Shown here in pieces: positions 17,746 to 27,583 of a stretch of DNA of 64,000 bases (positions are counted from its first letter, which is position 1; each line of letters begins with the position of its first letter). Source of the stretch: Azonexus sp. R2A61 (GTDB lineage: Bacteria > Pseudomonadota > Gammaproteobacteria > Burkholderiales > Rhodocyclaceae); contig NZ_JACBFO010000003.1 of the NCBI RefSeq assembly GCF_021401135.1, positions 496,001 to 560,000 of the forward strand, given 5' to 3'. A program made the position numbers and the translations under genes. The notes beneath the pieces are model-generated. The model had not been told where the DNA came from and searched no databases. It saw only the letters and a program-made list of their open reading frames with translations.

Positions 17746-19014
17746 TCAGCCGTGATGCGGCGTGTCGTCCAGGTGGCAGACGTCGTCGCGGTCGCGCTGG
17801 TTCTGTAGATGGCGTTTGCGGATCAGGTACATGATGCCGCTGACGAACAGCCCGAACAGCGTCAGCACCCAGTAGATCGACATGTCCAGCTTGATCATCA
17901 GGTAGTACAGGCCGGTCATGATCAGGATGGACAGGTTCTCGTTGAAGTTCTGCACCGCGATCGAGTGACCGGCGCCCATCAGGATGTGGCCGCGGTGCTG
18001 GAGCAGCGCGTTCATCGGCACGACGAAGAAGCCGGACAGTGCACCGATCAGGATCAGCAGCGGGATCGCCAGCCACAGGTTGTGCACGAAATTCATCACC
18101 AGCACGATGATGCCCATGGCGATGCCGAGCGGAATGACCTGTACCGACTTGCGCAGGGTCACGAAGCGGGCGGCAATCATGGCGCCGGTGGCCACGCCGA
18201 CGGCGACCACGCCCTGAAGCATCGAGGATTTCGACAGGTCGAGGCCGAGTGCGACTTCCGACCACTTGATGACGATGAATTGCAGTGTTGCGCCGGCCCC
18301 CCAGAACAGCGTGGTGACGGCCAGCGAGATCTGGCCCAGGCGGTCGCGCCAGAGCAGCGCCAGGCAGTGGTTGAATTCGTGGATCAGGTACAGCGGGTTT
18401 TTCTTCAACGGCTTGTGGTCGACGCCGGTGTCCGGCACATACAGGTTGAAGATCGCCGCGACGACGTAGAGCAGGCCGATGATCAGCACGGCGACTTCCG
18501 GGCCGGTATCGATGCCGGTATCGATCAGCGGAAAGTCGAAGGCCAGCAGGTTGTAGGTGACGGCCGGCTGGATCAGCAGGCCGCCGATGACCACGCCGAT
18601 GATGATGGCGCCGACGGTGAGCCCTTCGATCCAGCCGTTGGCGACGACCAGCAGGCGATGCGGCAGGTATTCGGTGAGGATGCCGTACTTGGCCGGCGAA
18701 TAGGCGGCGGCACCGAGGCCGACGACGGCGTAGGCGAGCAGCGGATGGACGCCGAAGAACATCATCGCGCAGCCGAAGATCTTGATCGTGTTGCTGATCA
18801 GCATCACCCGGCCCTTCGGCATCGAATCGGCAAAGGCGCCGACGAAGGCGGCCAGCGCCACGTAAGAGACCGTGAAGCAGGTTTTCAGCAACGGCTCGTA
18901 CTCGGTCGGCGCCTGCATGTCGCGAAGGGCGGCAATGGCGGCAATGAGCAGCGCGTTGTCGGCCAGCGCGGAGAAAAACTGCGCGGCCATGATGATGTAG
19001 AAGCCGAACGGCAC
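17746..19014 (-). CDS. lplT: Lysophospholipid transporter LplT (MFS)
   Basis: 422 residues with about 12 membrane segments. LplT flips lyso-phosphatidylethanolamine into the cytoplasm for re-acylation. Family motifs are clear: MAAQFFSALADNALLIAA at the N-terminus, GAFADSMPKGRVMLISN (MFS loop 2-3), AAYSPAKYGILTEYLP and NGWIEGLTVGAIIIG. No acyltransferase (Aas) is fused or adjacent. The start is a GTG; a stop codon lies in frame eight codons upstream (TAA before ATCCAG). A TATAAA hexamer at 19,032-19,037 could be its -10 box. The C-terminus ends in a short charged His/Asp-rich tail. Confidence 0.9.
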   Translation of the reverse strand: MPFGFYIIMAAQFFSALADNALLIAAIAALRDMQAPTEYEPLLKTCFTVSYVALAAFVGAFADSMPKGRVMLISNTIKIFGCAMMFFGVHPLLAYAVVGLGAAAYSPAKYGILTEYLPHRLLVVANGWIEGLTVGAIIIGVVIGGLLIQPAVTYNLLAFDFPLIDTGIDTGPEVAVLIIGLLYVVAAIFNLYVPDTGVDHKPLKKNPLYLIHEFNHCLALLWRDRLGQISLAVTTLFWGAGATLQFIVIKWSEVALGLDLSKSSMLQGVVAVGVATGAMIAARFVTLRKSVQVIPLGIAMGIIVLVMNFVHNLWLAIPLLILIGALSGFFVVPMNALLQHRGHILMGAGHSIAVQNFNENLSILIMTGLYYLMIKLDMSIYWVLTLFGLFVSGIMYLIRKRHLQNQRDRDDVCHLDDTPHHG

Positions 19015-19228
19015 GAAAGCTTGTCTCTGGATTTATAACTTTGGGCGTGGTTTATACCACGGATCGCCGTCAGCCAAGTGAAAGCCCGGAGGGTCGCAGC
19101 TTTTCGTTACCGGCCGATGACGACGGTCGACCGGGAAAAATCCGCAAAAATGCCGGTCGACCGCAGCAGAGACGGGCGGGAGTATGGTTGAATAGCGGTC
19201 GCAGCTTTTACCTAGCGGAGATTTCCTC
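19015..19228. promoter_or_regulatory. lplT/lysR divergent intergenic region with two GGTCGACC palindromes
   Basis: 214 bases between divergent genes. On the minus strand TATAAA (19,032-19,037) fits an lplT -10 box. On the plus strand GGAG precedes the lysR-type start. Two GGTCGACC palindromes lie 20 bases apart (19,135 and 19,155), the second inside CCGGTCGACCGCAGCAGA, which recurs upstream of moaA's 3' end near 37,970. LysR proteins often bind such divergent spacers, but no T-N11-A box was assigned. Confidence 0.35.
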
Positions 19229-20131
19229 ATGGCTGACCGGCGCCTGCAGGTCTTTCATGCCGTAGCCAAGCACCTCAGCTTCACGCGTGCCGCCGATGCG
19301 CTATTCATGACGCAGCCGGCCGTCACCTTCCAGATCAAGCAGCTGGAAGAGCAGTACAGCACGCGCCTGTTCGAGCGCCGGCACGGTTCGATCGCGCTGA
19401 CGCCGGCCGGCGAGCTGGTGCTGTCCTACGCCGAGCGCATCCTGGCGCTGTCCGACGAGATGGAAACCCGGCTGTCCGAAATGACCGGCGAAATGCGCGG
19501 CCCGCTGCTGGTCGGCGCCAGCACGACGATCGCCGAATTCATGTTGCCGCGCATCCTCGGCGAATTCAATGCGCTGTACCCGCGGGTGCGCGCCCGGCTG
19601 ATCGTCGCCAATTCGGAAAGCATCGAGGGACGGGTTGCCGAGCTCACGCTCGACGTCGGGCTGATCGAGGCGCCGGCCAAGCTGCCCGGGCTCGAATGCC
19701 AGGTCTGCTGCGAGGACGAATTGCAGGTGATCTGCGTGCCCGATTACCCGCTGGCCGAAGTCGAGCAGGCGACGCCGGCGGTGCTGGCCGAATACGAATA
19801 CATCTCGCGCGAGCCCGGTTCCGGCACGCGCGAGATTTCCGACGCCTATTTCCGGCAGCATGGCGTTCCGCCCGAGGAACTCAAGACGCAGATGGAACTG
19901 GGCAGCCCGGAGGCACTGAAAGGCGTGGTGTCCACCGGGCTTGGTTTCGCCATCGTGTCGCGGGCCGTCGCCGAAAAGGAAATCCAGCTCGGCGAACTGG
20001 TTGCCCTGCCGCTCGACCCGCCGCTCAAACGCAAGCTGTATCTGGTGCATCCGAAAGATCGCTTCCAGTCGCGGCTGTCTTCCACCTTCATCGAATTTGC
20101 CCGCAGCAGACTCAGGGAAATGTCGTACTGA
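19229..20131 (+). CDS. LysR-family transcriptional regulator
   Basis: 300 residues. N-terminal winged helix-turn-helix: FHAVAKHLSFTRAADALFMTQPAVTFQIKQLEE (read in pieces, residues 9-41) with RLFERRHGSIALTPAG after it; the rest is a periplasmic-binding-protein-like effector domain (LLVGASTTIAEFMLPRIL). The closest relatives appear to be CysL/CbbR-like regulators; the ligand is unknown. It is divergent from lplT and two bases upstream of alr, so it may be co-transcribed with alr-radA. A GGAG lies nine bases before the ATG. Confidence 0.92.
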   Translation: MADRRLQVFHAVAKHLSFTRAADALFMTQPAVTFQIKQLEEQYSTRLFERRHGSIALTPAGELVLSYAERILALSDEMETRLSEMTGEMRGPLLVGASTTIAEFMLPRILGEFNALYPRVRARLIVANSESIEGRVAELTLDVGLIEAPAKLPGLECQVCCEDELQVICVPDYPLAEVEQATPAVLAEYEYISREPGSGTREISDAYFRQHGVPPEELKTQMELGSPEALKGVVSTGLGFAIVSRAVAEKEIQLGELVALPLDPPLKRKLYLVHPKDRFQSRLSSTFIEFARSRLREMSY

Positions 20132-20133
20132 TC

Positions 20134-21231
20134 ATGGCTTCAACCGTTTCACGCCCGATCCGGGCTGGTATTTCCCTGGCGGCATTGCGTCACAACTACC
20201 GTCTTGCCAAACAGCTGGCGCCGGCAGCGAAAGCCTGGGCGGTGATCAAGGCCGACGCCTACGGCCACGGCCAGTGGCGGGTGGTCACCGCATTGCGCGA
20301 CGAGGCCGACGGTTTCGCGCTGCTCGAATGCGACAACGCCGTCGCCCTGCGCGAAGCCGGCATCGCGCAGCCCATCCTGCTGCTCGAAGGCATCTTCTCG
20401 GCGCGCGATGCGCGGGCGGTTGCCGCGCATGGCATCGCCAGCGTCGTGCATTGCCTCGAACAGCTCGACCTGTTGCTCGGTGCGGCCGGCGACGCGCCGC
20501 TCAGCCTTTTCCTGAAACTGAATACCGGCATGAACCGGCTGGGTTTCGACGCCGCCGGCCTGCGCGACGCGCTGCACCGCCTGCGCGCGCGTCCTGCGGT
20601 CGACCTGGCGTTGATGACACATTTCGCCGAAGCCGACGGGCCGCGCGGCGTCGACTGGCAGCTCGAGCGCTTCCAGGCGATGGCCGGCGACTGGACCGGG
20701 CCGGTGTGCCTGGCCAATTCGGCCGCCATCCTGCGCCATCCGACCACCCACGCCGACTGGGTACGGCCGGGCATCATGCTCTACGGCGCCAGTCCGTTTG
20801 CCGATGCCAGCGCCGACGCACTCGGCCTGCAACCGGCGATGCGCCTCGACAGCGCGGTCATCGGCGTGCAGCACATCGCCGCCGGCGAGCGCGTCGGCTA
20901 TGGCGGCACCTTTACCGCCGAGCGCGCCATGCGCATCGGCATCGTCGCCTGCGGCTACGCCGACGGCTATCCGCGCCACGCGCCGACCGGCACGCCGATC
21001 GCCGTCATGGGCCGGTGCACGCGTACGCTCGGCCGGGTTTCGATGGACATGCTGGCCTGCGACCTCAGCGACATCCCCGACGCCGGCCTTGGCGCGCCGG
21101 TCACGCTGTGGGGCAAAGGCGCCGGCGGCACGCTGCCGGCCGACGAAGTGGCGACCGCCGCCGGCACCATCGCCTACGAACTGTTCTGTGCCGTGGCGCC
21201 GCGCGTGCCGGTTGCGGTCGACGAGTCCTGA
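20134..21231 (+). CDS. alr: Alanine racemase, biosynthetic
   Basis: 365 residues. PLP enzyme that supplies D-alanine for peptidoglycan. AWAVIKADAYGHG carries the PLP Lys; the catalytic Tyr lies in the second domain (GERVGYGGTF), and RVSMDMLACDLS is intact. The ATG chosen starts MASTVSRPIRAGISL two bases after the lysR stop; longer upstream frames overlap that gene. Directly abuts radA. Confidence 0.96.
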   Translation: MASTVSRPIRAGISLAALRHNYRLAKQLAPAAKAWAVIKADAYGHGQWRVVTALRDEADGFALLECDNAVALREAGIAQPILLLEGIFSARDARAVAAHGIASVVHCLEQLDLLLGAAGDAPLSLFLKLNTGMNRLGFDAAGLRDALHRLRARPAVDLALMTHFAEADGPRGVDWQLERFQAMAGDWTGPVCLANSAAILRHPTTHADWVRPGIMLYGASPFADASADALGLQPAMRLDSAVIGVQHIAAGERVGYGGTFTAERAMRIGIVACGYADGYPRHAPTGTPIAVMGRCTRTLGRVSMDMLACDLSDIPDAGLGAPVTLWGKGAGGTLPADEVATAAGTIAYELFCAVAPRVPVAVDES

Positions 21232-22590
21232 ATGGCAAAAAGCAAAACCGTTTATTCCTGCACCGAATGCGGTGCGACGAGTCCGAAGTGGCAGGGGCAG
21301 TGTCCCGGTTGCGGGGTGTGGAACACGCTGGTCGAGAGCGTCGCCGAGACGCCGGGGACGCAGCGTTTCGCGTCGCTGGCACCAGGCGCGCGGCTGCAGA
21401 AGCTGAGCGACATCGAGGCGCGCGAGGCGGACCGCATTCCGACCGGCATCGGCGAATTCGACCGGGCGCTCGGCGGCGGGCTGGTGGCCGGCGGCGTGGT
21501 GCTGATCGGCGGCGATCCGGGCATCGGCAAGAGCACGCTGCTGCTGCAGGCGCTGGCCGGGCTGGCCGAGGCGCACAAGGTGCTGTACGTGAGCGGCGAG
21601 GAGTCCGGCGAACAGGTGGCCTTGCGCGCCCGTCGCCTGAATCTGGAGACGCAGCACCTGTCGCTGATGGCCGAGATCAACCTGGAGCGCATCCTCGGTG
21701 CCTTGCAGGCGGAAAAGCCGCAGGTGGCGGTGATCGATTCGATTCAGACGCTGTGGTCCGAACAGTTGTCGAGCGCGCCGGGGTCGGTCGCCCAGGTGCG
21801 CGAATGCGCGGCGCAGCTGACGCGGCTGGCCAAGGCGCAGGGCATCACGGTGATCCTGGTCGGCCACGTGACCAAGGAAGGCGCGCTGGCCGGGCCGCGC
21901 GTGCTCGAGCACATCGTCGATACGGTGCTGTATTTCGAGGGCGACACGCATTCCAGCTTCCGGCTGGTGCGCGCGTTCAAGAACCGCTTCGGCGCGGTCA
22001 ACGAGCTGGGCGTGTTCGCGATGACCGAGACCGGCTTGAAGGGCGTCTCGAATCCGTCGGCACTGTTCCTGTCGCAGCACGGGCAGGAGGTGGCCGGTTC
22101 CTGCGTGCTGGTGACGCAGGAAGGGACGCGGCCGCTGCTGGTCGAGATTCAGGCGCTGGTCGATACCGCGCACGGCAATCCGCGCCGGCTGACGGTCGGC
22201 CTCGATGCGCAGCGGCTGGCGATGCTGCTGGCCGTGCTGCACCGGCATGCCGGGGTGGTGTGCTTTGATCAGGATGTGTTTGTGAACGCGGTCGGCGGTG
22301 TCAAGATCGGCGAGCCGGCGGGCGATCTGGCCGTGTTGCTGGCGATCACTTCGTCGTTGAAGAACAAGCCCTTGCCGGAAAAGCTGATCGTGTTCGGCGA
22401 GGTCGGCCTGGCCGGCGAGATCCGGCCGGCGCCTCGCGGCCAGGAACGGCTGAAGGAAGCCGCCAAGCTGGGGTTCACCCGCGCCTTGATTCCCGAAGCG
22501 AACAAGCCGAAACAGGCGATTCCCGGCATGGAGGTGATCGGCGTGCGGCGTGTCGAGGAGGCGGTGGCACGCATCCGGGAGATGTCTTAA
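21232..22590 (+). CDS. radA: DNA repair ATPase RadA (Sms)
   Basis: 452 residues, normal length. RadA is a branch-migration helicase that works with RecA. N-terminal zinc finger (YSCTECGATSPKWQGQCPGC), RecA-like ATPase with Walker A GGDPGIGKST, the RadA-specific KNRFG motif (KNRFGAVNELGVF) and a C-terminal Lon-protease-like domain (VNAVGGVKIGEPAGDLAVLL). Its ATG follows the alr stop without a gap; alr-radA linkage is typical for betaproteobacteria. Confidence 0.97.
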   Translation: MAKSKTVYSCTECGATSPKWQGQCPGCGVWNTLVESVAETPGTQRFASLAPGARLQKLSDIEAREADRIPTGIGEFDRALGGGLVAGGVVLIGGDPGIGKSTLLLQALAGLAEAHKVLYVSGEESGEQVALRARRLNLETQHLSLMAEINLERILGALQAEKPQVAVIDSIQTLWSEQLSSAPGSVAQVRECAAQLTRLAKAQGITVILVGHVTKEGALAGPRVLEHIVDTVLYFEGDTHSSFRLVRAFKNRFGAVNELGVFAMTETGLKGVSNPSALFLSQHGQEVAGSCVLVTQEGTRPLLVEIQALVDTAHGNPRRLTVGLDAQRLAMLLAVLHRHAGVVCFDQDVFVNAVGGVKIGEPAGDLAVLLAITSSLKNKPLPEKLIVFGEVGLAGEIRPAPRGQERLKEAAKLGFTRALIPEANKPKQAIPGMEVIGVRRVEEAVARIREMS

Positions 22591-22617
22591 GCTTCGGCCA
22601 TTCTCCCGGCGCGCCGC

Positions 22618-24681
22618 ATGTTCAATCTTTCCCGCTATTTCTCGACGCTCAGTTTTCTGTTGATCGCGCTGGCCGCGGTCCTGCTCGGTGCCTTTCACCG
22701 CGAACTGGCGTTGCGCGAGATGCGCGAGCAGGCCGAAAGCCACAACGTGGCGCTGGTCCGCGTGCTGGAGAATGCGCTTGCGGCGCCGCTGGCCGGACTG
22801 GTTGCCGGTACGCTCGGGCTGGAGAAGCTGCCGGCCGGCGACGATGCTTCACGCGATGCGCTGCGTTCGCAGATTACCGCGCTGACGCAGGGCGGCCCGG
22901 TCCTCGGTGTGGCGATCCACAACCGCCTGGGCACGACGGTGCTGGCCACCGATCCGGCGGAACTCGGCGGTCGACACCTCGACGAGGCGGATTTCCGCGA
23001 AGCGATGCAGGGCCGGGTCGGCAGCCGTCTGCTGCGCATCGAGCCGGCGCCCGGGGCGCCTGCGGTCGACCTGCTGAACAGCCGGATTCCGCTGCGCCAA
23101 CGTGACGGCTCGGTGGTCGGCGTCTATGAAATCGAACGTGACGTCAGCGCCTTCGTGGCCCGGCTGAACCGCGATCTGTGGCTGCTCGGCGGCGTGCTGG
23201 CGGCGGTGTTCGGCGGGCTTTACCTGGCCCAGTACCTGCTGGTCCGCCATGCCCAGCGCGTCCTGCGCGAGCAGGCGCGGGGGCTGGCCGATGCCCGCGA
23301 TACGCTGGAGCTGCGCGTCGAGGCGCGGACCGAGGAACTGGTGCGGATCAACCGCCGGCTGTCGCAGGAAATCGACGAGCGGCGCCAGGTCGAGCAGCAG
23401 CTGAATTATCTGGCGCATCACGATGCGCTGACCGGGCTGGCCAACCGCCGCGCCTTCATCGAGCACGTCGAGCGCTGCATCGGCGAAGCCAAGCCGCTGG
23501 CCATCCTGTTCATCGATCTCGATCAGTTCAAGCAGGTCAACGACACGCTCGGCCACGGCGTCGGCGACGATGTGCTGATCGCCGTCGCCGCCCGCCTGGA
23601 AGAGCGGGCGCACTGGGCCGACCGGCTGGCCCGTCTGGGCGGCGACGAGTTCATCTGCCTGATCGAAGGGGCCGATCAGGGGGACGAGATCGCGCTGGCC
23701 GCTGGCGAGATCGTTGCCGCTTTCGCCGAGCCCTTCGAACTGGGTGGCAACGCCTTCTACCTCAGTGCGTCGGTCGGCGTCTGCCGCCATCCACGCGACG
23801 GTGTGACGGTTGGCGAACTGCTGCGCAATGCCGATACCGCGATGTATCGCGCCAAGGCCGACGGCCGCGGGCAGTTCCGCTTCTACGAAACGACGATGAC
23901 CGACGATGCGCGCCAGCGCAGCCATCTGGAAAATCGGTTGCGTCAGGCGGTCGACCGCAACGAACTTGAAATTTACCTGCAGCCGCAGGTCGATACCGCG
24001 AGCGGCCGGCTGGTCGGCGCCGAAGCGCTGTTGCGCTGGCGCAATCCGGCGCTCGGGCTGGTCATGCCGGGGCGCTTCATTCCGCTGGCCGAGGAAACCG
24101 GGCTGATCTTCGCGCTCGGCAACTGGGTGCTGCGCGAGGCTTGCCGGCAAGTCGTCGAATGGCGCGAAATCGGTTTTGCGTTGCCGCAAATCTCGGTCAA
24201 CCTGTCGGCCCGCCAGCTCGAACGTCCGGGGTTTGTCGACGAGGTGCTGGGCATCCTGGCCGAAACCGGCATCGATCCGCGTGTGCTGAAGCTGGAACTG
24301 ACCGAGTCGGCATTGATGGCGATCGACAACGTGACGCACCTGCTGCAGCCGCTGCGCGATCTGGGCGTGACGCTGGCACTCGACGATTTCGGCACCGGCT
24401 ACTCGTCGCTGGCCTATCTGAAGGCATTGCCGGTGCAGCAACTGAAGATCGACGCCTCTTTTGTTCAGGGCATCGGCCGCGGCACCGGCGACGAAGCGAT
24501 CATCCGGACGATCATGGAACTGGCGCGCAGCCTGTCCTTCGAGGTTGTCGCTGAAGGCGTCGAGACCGCCGGTCAGGCCCGTTTTCTCGAAGCGCTCGGC
24601 TGCCAGCGGCTGCAAGGGCATCTGCACGGTGCGGCGGTGGCGCCGGAGGCTTTCCTCGCCCGATGGAGGGAACACCGATGA
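22618..24681 (+). CDS. Membrane GGDEF-EAL c-di-GMP enzyme
   Basis: 687 residues. Two membrane segments (about 8-28 and 187-208) flank a periplasmic sensor region. GGDEF domain with intact LGGDEF near residue 340; the inhibitory R-x-x-D site upstream is degenerate (HWAD). EAL domain from about 445: EALLRWRNP, VNLSARQL, ALDDFGTGYSS and VAEGVET are present. Both activities (synthesis and hydrolysis of c-di-GMP) look possible. Its stop overlaps the start of an FtsX-type permease by ATGA, an unusual partner. Confidence 0.92.
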   Translation: MFNLSRYFSTLSFLLIALAAVLLGAFHRELALREMREQAESHNVALVRVLENALAAPLAGLVAGTLGLEKLPAGDDASRDALRSQITALTQGGPVLGVAIHNRLGTTVLATDPAELGGRHLDEADFREAMQGRVGSRLLRIEPAPGAPAVDLLNSRIPLRQRDGSVVGVYEIERDVSAFVARLNRDLWLLGGVLAAVFGGLYLAQYLLVRHAQRVLREQARGLADARDTLELRVEARTEELVRINRRLSQEIDERRQVEQQLNYLAHHDALTGLANRRAFIEHVERCIGEAKPLAILFIDLDQFKQVNDTLGHGVGDDVLIAVAARLEERAHWADRLARLGGDEFICLIEGADQGDEIALAAGEIVAAFAEPFELGGNAFYLSASVGVCRHPRDGVTVGELLRNADTAMYRAKADGRGQFRFYETTMTDDARQRSHLENRLRQAVDRNELEIYLQPQVDTASGRLVGAEALLRWRNPALGLVMPGRFIPLAEETGLIFALGNWVLREACRQVVEWREIGFALPQISVNLSARQLERPGFVDEVLGILAETGIDPRVLKLELTESALMAIDNVTHLLQPLRDLGVTLALDDFGTGYSSLAYLKALPVQQLKIDASFVQGIGRGTGDEAIIRTIMELARSLSFEVVAEGVETAGQARFLEALGCQRLQGHLHGAAVAPEAFLARWREHR

Positions 24682-27161
24682 ATCGACTGGCCTGGCGCAT
24701 GCTGCGCCGAGAAATGCGGGCCGGCGAATTGCGCCTGTTGTTCGTCGCGCTGTGTGTCGCGGTGGCGGCGGTCAGCGCGGTGGGTTTTCTCGGCGCCCGG
24801 ATCGGCGCATCGCTGGAGCGCGAGGCGCAGCAGATGCTGGGCGGCGATCTGGTACTCGCCGGCGATCTGCCGACGTCCGCCGAATTCCTGGCAGAGGCGC
24901 AGCGGCGCGGGCTGCGCACGGCGCAGACAATGGTCTTTCCGAGCATGGTGCTGGTCGACGGTCGCGCACAACTGGCCGAGATCAAGGCGGTCGGCGGCGA
25001 TTATCCGCTGTATGGCGAACTGCGGGTTGCCGATGCCGCCGGCGAACGCCGGCTGGCTGCCCTCTCGCCGGCGATCGTCTGGGGCGACGCCCGCCTGCTG
25101 ACGGCGCTCGGCGTGCAGGGCGGCGAAGCGCTGACGCTGGGCAACAGCCAACTGCCGCTGGCCGGTCGATTGGTGCGCGAGCCGGATGCCAGCCTCAACC
25201 TGTTTGCCGTCGCGCCGCGCCTGCTGATGCACGCCGACGATCTGCCGGCGAGCGGGCTGATCCAGTTCGGTTCGCGTGTGCGTTACCGGTTGTTGCTGGC
25301 CGGCGCGCCGGAAGCCGTTGCCGCCTGGCGGCAATGGGCGGAACCCCGGCTGCAGCGCGGTCAACGCCTGGAAAACGTTGAAAATGCCCGTCCGGAAATC
25401 CGCACCGCGCTTGACCGCGCGCAACGCTTTTTAGGCCTGGCGACGCTGTTGACCGTGATCCTGTCGGCGATTGCCGTCGCGCTGGCGACCCGCCGCTATC
25501 TGCAACGTCACCTCGATGCCTGTGCGATGTTGCGTTGTCTGGGCGCGACGCAGGGCCAGTTGTTGCGTCTGCATCTGGCCGGTTTCCTGTGGCTGGCCCT
25601 GCTGGCCACGGCGCTCGGTGCGGCGCTCGGTTTCGTCGCCCATTTCGGCCTGTTGTCGGCGCTCGGCGGATTGCTTGCCGAGCGGTTGCCGATGCCGGGC
25701 TGGCGACCGGTCGGCGAAGCCGGGCTGGTGGCCGGCGTCTTGCTGCTCGGTTTTGCCGTGCCGCCGCTGCTGCAACTGGCCCGCGTCCCGACCTTGCGCG
25801 TGTTGCGCCGCGAACTGGGGGCGCCGGCGCCGCTGGCCGTGGTTGGCCATGCGCTCGGCCTCGCGCTGCTCGCCTGGCTGATTTTCCGGGCGGCCGGCGA
25901 CGCACGGCTCGGCGCGTTCGCGCTCGGCGGTTTTGCCGCTGCATTGCTGCTCTTCCTCGGGCTGGCCCGCGGTGCCGTAGCGCTGGTGGCGCGACTGCGC
26001 ATCGTCCGCCACGGCAGCGATGCGCTCGGCTGGCGTCTCGGCCTGGCCAGCCTGGCCCGCCATGCCGGCGGCAATGCGCTGAAGATCGCTGCATTGGGAA
26101 TCGGCCTGATGGCACTGCTGTTGCTGGCGGTAACCCGCCAGGAACTGGTTGCCGCGTGGCGCGCCTCCTTGCCGGCCGATGCACCGAACCGTTTCGTCAT
26201 CAACATCCAGCCGGAGCAGCGGCAGGCGGTGGCCGACTGGCTGGCCGGGCAGGGGATTGCCGCCGAACTGGCGCCGATGGTCCGGGCCCGCTTGCTGAAC
26301 ATCAACGACAAGCCGGTCGGGGCCGGGGATTACCCGGACGACGAGCGGGCGCAACGGCTGATCGAGCGTGAATTCAACCTGTCGTGGCGGGCCGCGCTGC
26401 CGCCCGGCAACGAGATTCTGGAAGGACGCTGGTTTGCATCCGGGGCCGCCGGCGAGGCTTCGGTCGAGGCCGGTCTGGCGAAGACCCTGGGCATTCGCCT
26501 CGGCGACCGGCTGCGCTTTTCGGTCGCCGGGATCGATAGCGTGGTGACGGTGAGCAGCCTGCGCCGGCTGGACTGGGATTCGATGCGCGTCAATTTCTTC
26601 GTGCTGACGCCACCCGGCACGCTGGATGGTGCGCCAGCCAGTTACATCACCAGCTTTCACCTGCCAGCCGGGCAAGGTGCGGTGACCAGCGCGCTGGTCG
26701 GCCGGTTTCCCAATCTGACGGTGATCGACATCGATGCGGTGATCGGCCAGATTCAGGGCGTTGTCGATCAGGTGGTTGCCGCCGTGCAGTTCGTTTTCCT
26801 GTTCACGCTGCTGGCCGGTGCGGTGGTTTTGTACGCGGCGCTGTGGTCGACCGTGGATGAGCGGCGTTTCGAGGTGGCGGTGATGCGCGCGCTGGGCGCC
26901 CGGCGCCAGGTGCTGCGTCAAGCCCTGCTCGGCGAACTGGCGGCGGTCGGAGCGCTGGCCGGCACGATTGCCGCGCTGGGTGCGGCGGCGGTTGGCCAGT
27001 TGCTGGCACGTCAGGTTTTCGCTATCGAACCGGCGTTTTCGGCGTGGCCCGTCCTGCTTGCCGCGCTGGTCTGTGCGTTGGTGACAACGCTGCTCGGCTG
27101 GGCCGGCATGCGCCGCTTGCTGAGTGTGCCGGCGCTGGCTGCGATCAGGCAGGGGGCCTGA
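24678..27161 (+). CDS. FtsX/LolC-type ABC permease (YbbP-like), no adjacent ATPase
   Basis: 827 residues. Architecture of the YbbP class: an N-terminal helix, a periplasmic MacB-core-like domain (GGDLVLAGDLP), three helices with FtsX motif (TLLTVILSAIAVALATRRY, LRCLGATQGQ), a middle block of helices, a second periplasmic domain and a last FtsX repeat (FEVAVMRALGARRQVL). YbbP normally works with ATPase YbbA; none is encoded next to it here. I chose the ATG at 24,678, since GAGGG precedes it and it overlaps the GGDEF-EAL stop; an ATG five codons upstream is possible. Confidence 0.85.
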   Translation: MNRLAWRMLRREMRAGELRLLFVALCVAVAAVSAVGFLGARIGASLEREAQQMLGGDLVLAGDLPTSAEFLAEAQRRGLRTAQTMVFPSMVLVDGRAQLAEIKAVGGDYPLYGELRVADAAGERRLAALSPAIVWGDARLLTALGVQGGEALTLGNSQLPLAGRLVREPDASLNLFAVAPRLLMHADDLPASGLIQFGSRVRYRLLLAGAPEAVAAWRQWAEPRLQRGQRLENVENARPEIRTALDRAQRFLGLATLLTVILSAIAVALATRRYLQRHLDACAMLRCLGATQGQLLRLHLAGFLWLALLATALGAALGFVAHFGLLSALGGLLAERLPMPGWRPVGEAGLVAGVLLLGFAVPPLLQLARVPTLRVLRRELGAPAPLAVVGHALGLALLAWLIFRAAGDARLGAFALGGFAAALLLFLGLARGAVALVARLRIVRHGSDALGWRLGLASLARHAGGNALKIAALGIGLMALLLLAVTRQELVAAWRASLPADAPNRFVINIQPEQRQAVADWLAGQGIAAELAPMVRARLLNINDKPVGAGDYPDDERAQRLIEREFNLSWRAALPPGNEILEGRWFASGAAGEASVEAGLAKTLGIRLGDRLRFSVAGIDSVVTVSSLRRLDWDSMRVNFFVLTPPGTLDGAPASYITSFHLPAGQGAVTSALVGRFPNLTVIDIDAVIGQIQGVVDQVVAAVQFVFLFTLLAGAVVLYAALWSTVDERRFEVAVMRALGARRQVLRQALLGELAAVGALAGTIAALGAAAVGQLLARQVFAIEPAFSAWPVLLAALVCALVTTLLGWAGMRRLLSVPALAAIRQGA

Positions 27162-27164
27162 GCC

Positions 27165-27563
27165 TCAGAACCACAGTTCGGTGATGTTGCGGCCGGCTTC
27201 ATGCCGGTACCGGATGTGCCGGCTCAGTCCCTGCAGCAGGGCCAGGCCGAGGCCGCCCGGGCTGTCATCTGCCTCGGGCACGGCTTCCGGCCGGCTCGGG
27301 TCGAAAGGTTTTCCCCGATCCTCGTAACGCAGGCGCAGGCCCTCGCTGGTCAGCGCCAGCGCCAGATGCACATCCGGCCCGGTTTTTCCCGAAAATCCGT
27401 GGTCGACCGTATTGATGAACAATTCCTCGGCAACCAGTTGCAGCCGCTGTCCCTGTGCTGTCGCGACACCGAGCGCAAGGCAGGCAGCATCGAGCCGCTC
27501 GAACAGCTCGGGCAGCGCGTCATGACGCAAGGGAATGGAAAAGTCCGTAGAATGGCCGCTCAT
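27165..27563 (-). CDS. RsbW-like ATP-binding protein (anti-sigma kinase family)
   Basis: 132 residues, a single GHKL ATPase fold: N-box AEELFINTVDHG (about 45-56), G1 box EDRGKPFDP and G2 box GGLGLALLQ. Proteins of this size usually phosphorylate STAS antagonists in partner-switching circuits. A STAS protein and a PP2C phosphatase lie within 5 kb (28.6-32.1 kb), separated by the FecR/OmpA pair. It is divergent from that pair and convergent with the permease. Confidence 0.8.
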   Translation of the reverse strand: MSGHSTDFSIPLRHDALPELFERLDAACLALGVATAQGQRLQLVAEELFINTVDHGFSGKTGPDVHLALALTSEGLRLRYEDRGKPFDPSRPEAVPEADDSPGGLGLALLQGLSRHIRYRHEAGRNITELWF

Positions 27564-27583
27564 GATTTTCCGGGAGACGAGGG

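Noticed and set aside
20149..22743. An 864-codon open frame on the minus strand
   Set aside because: It covers alr and radA, both clearly coded on the plus strand, and its translation is a low-complexity Arg/Gln/Asp-rich shadow.
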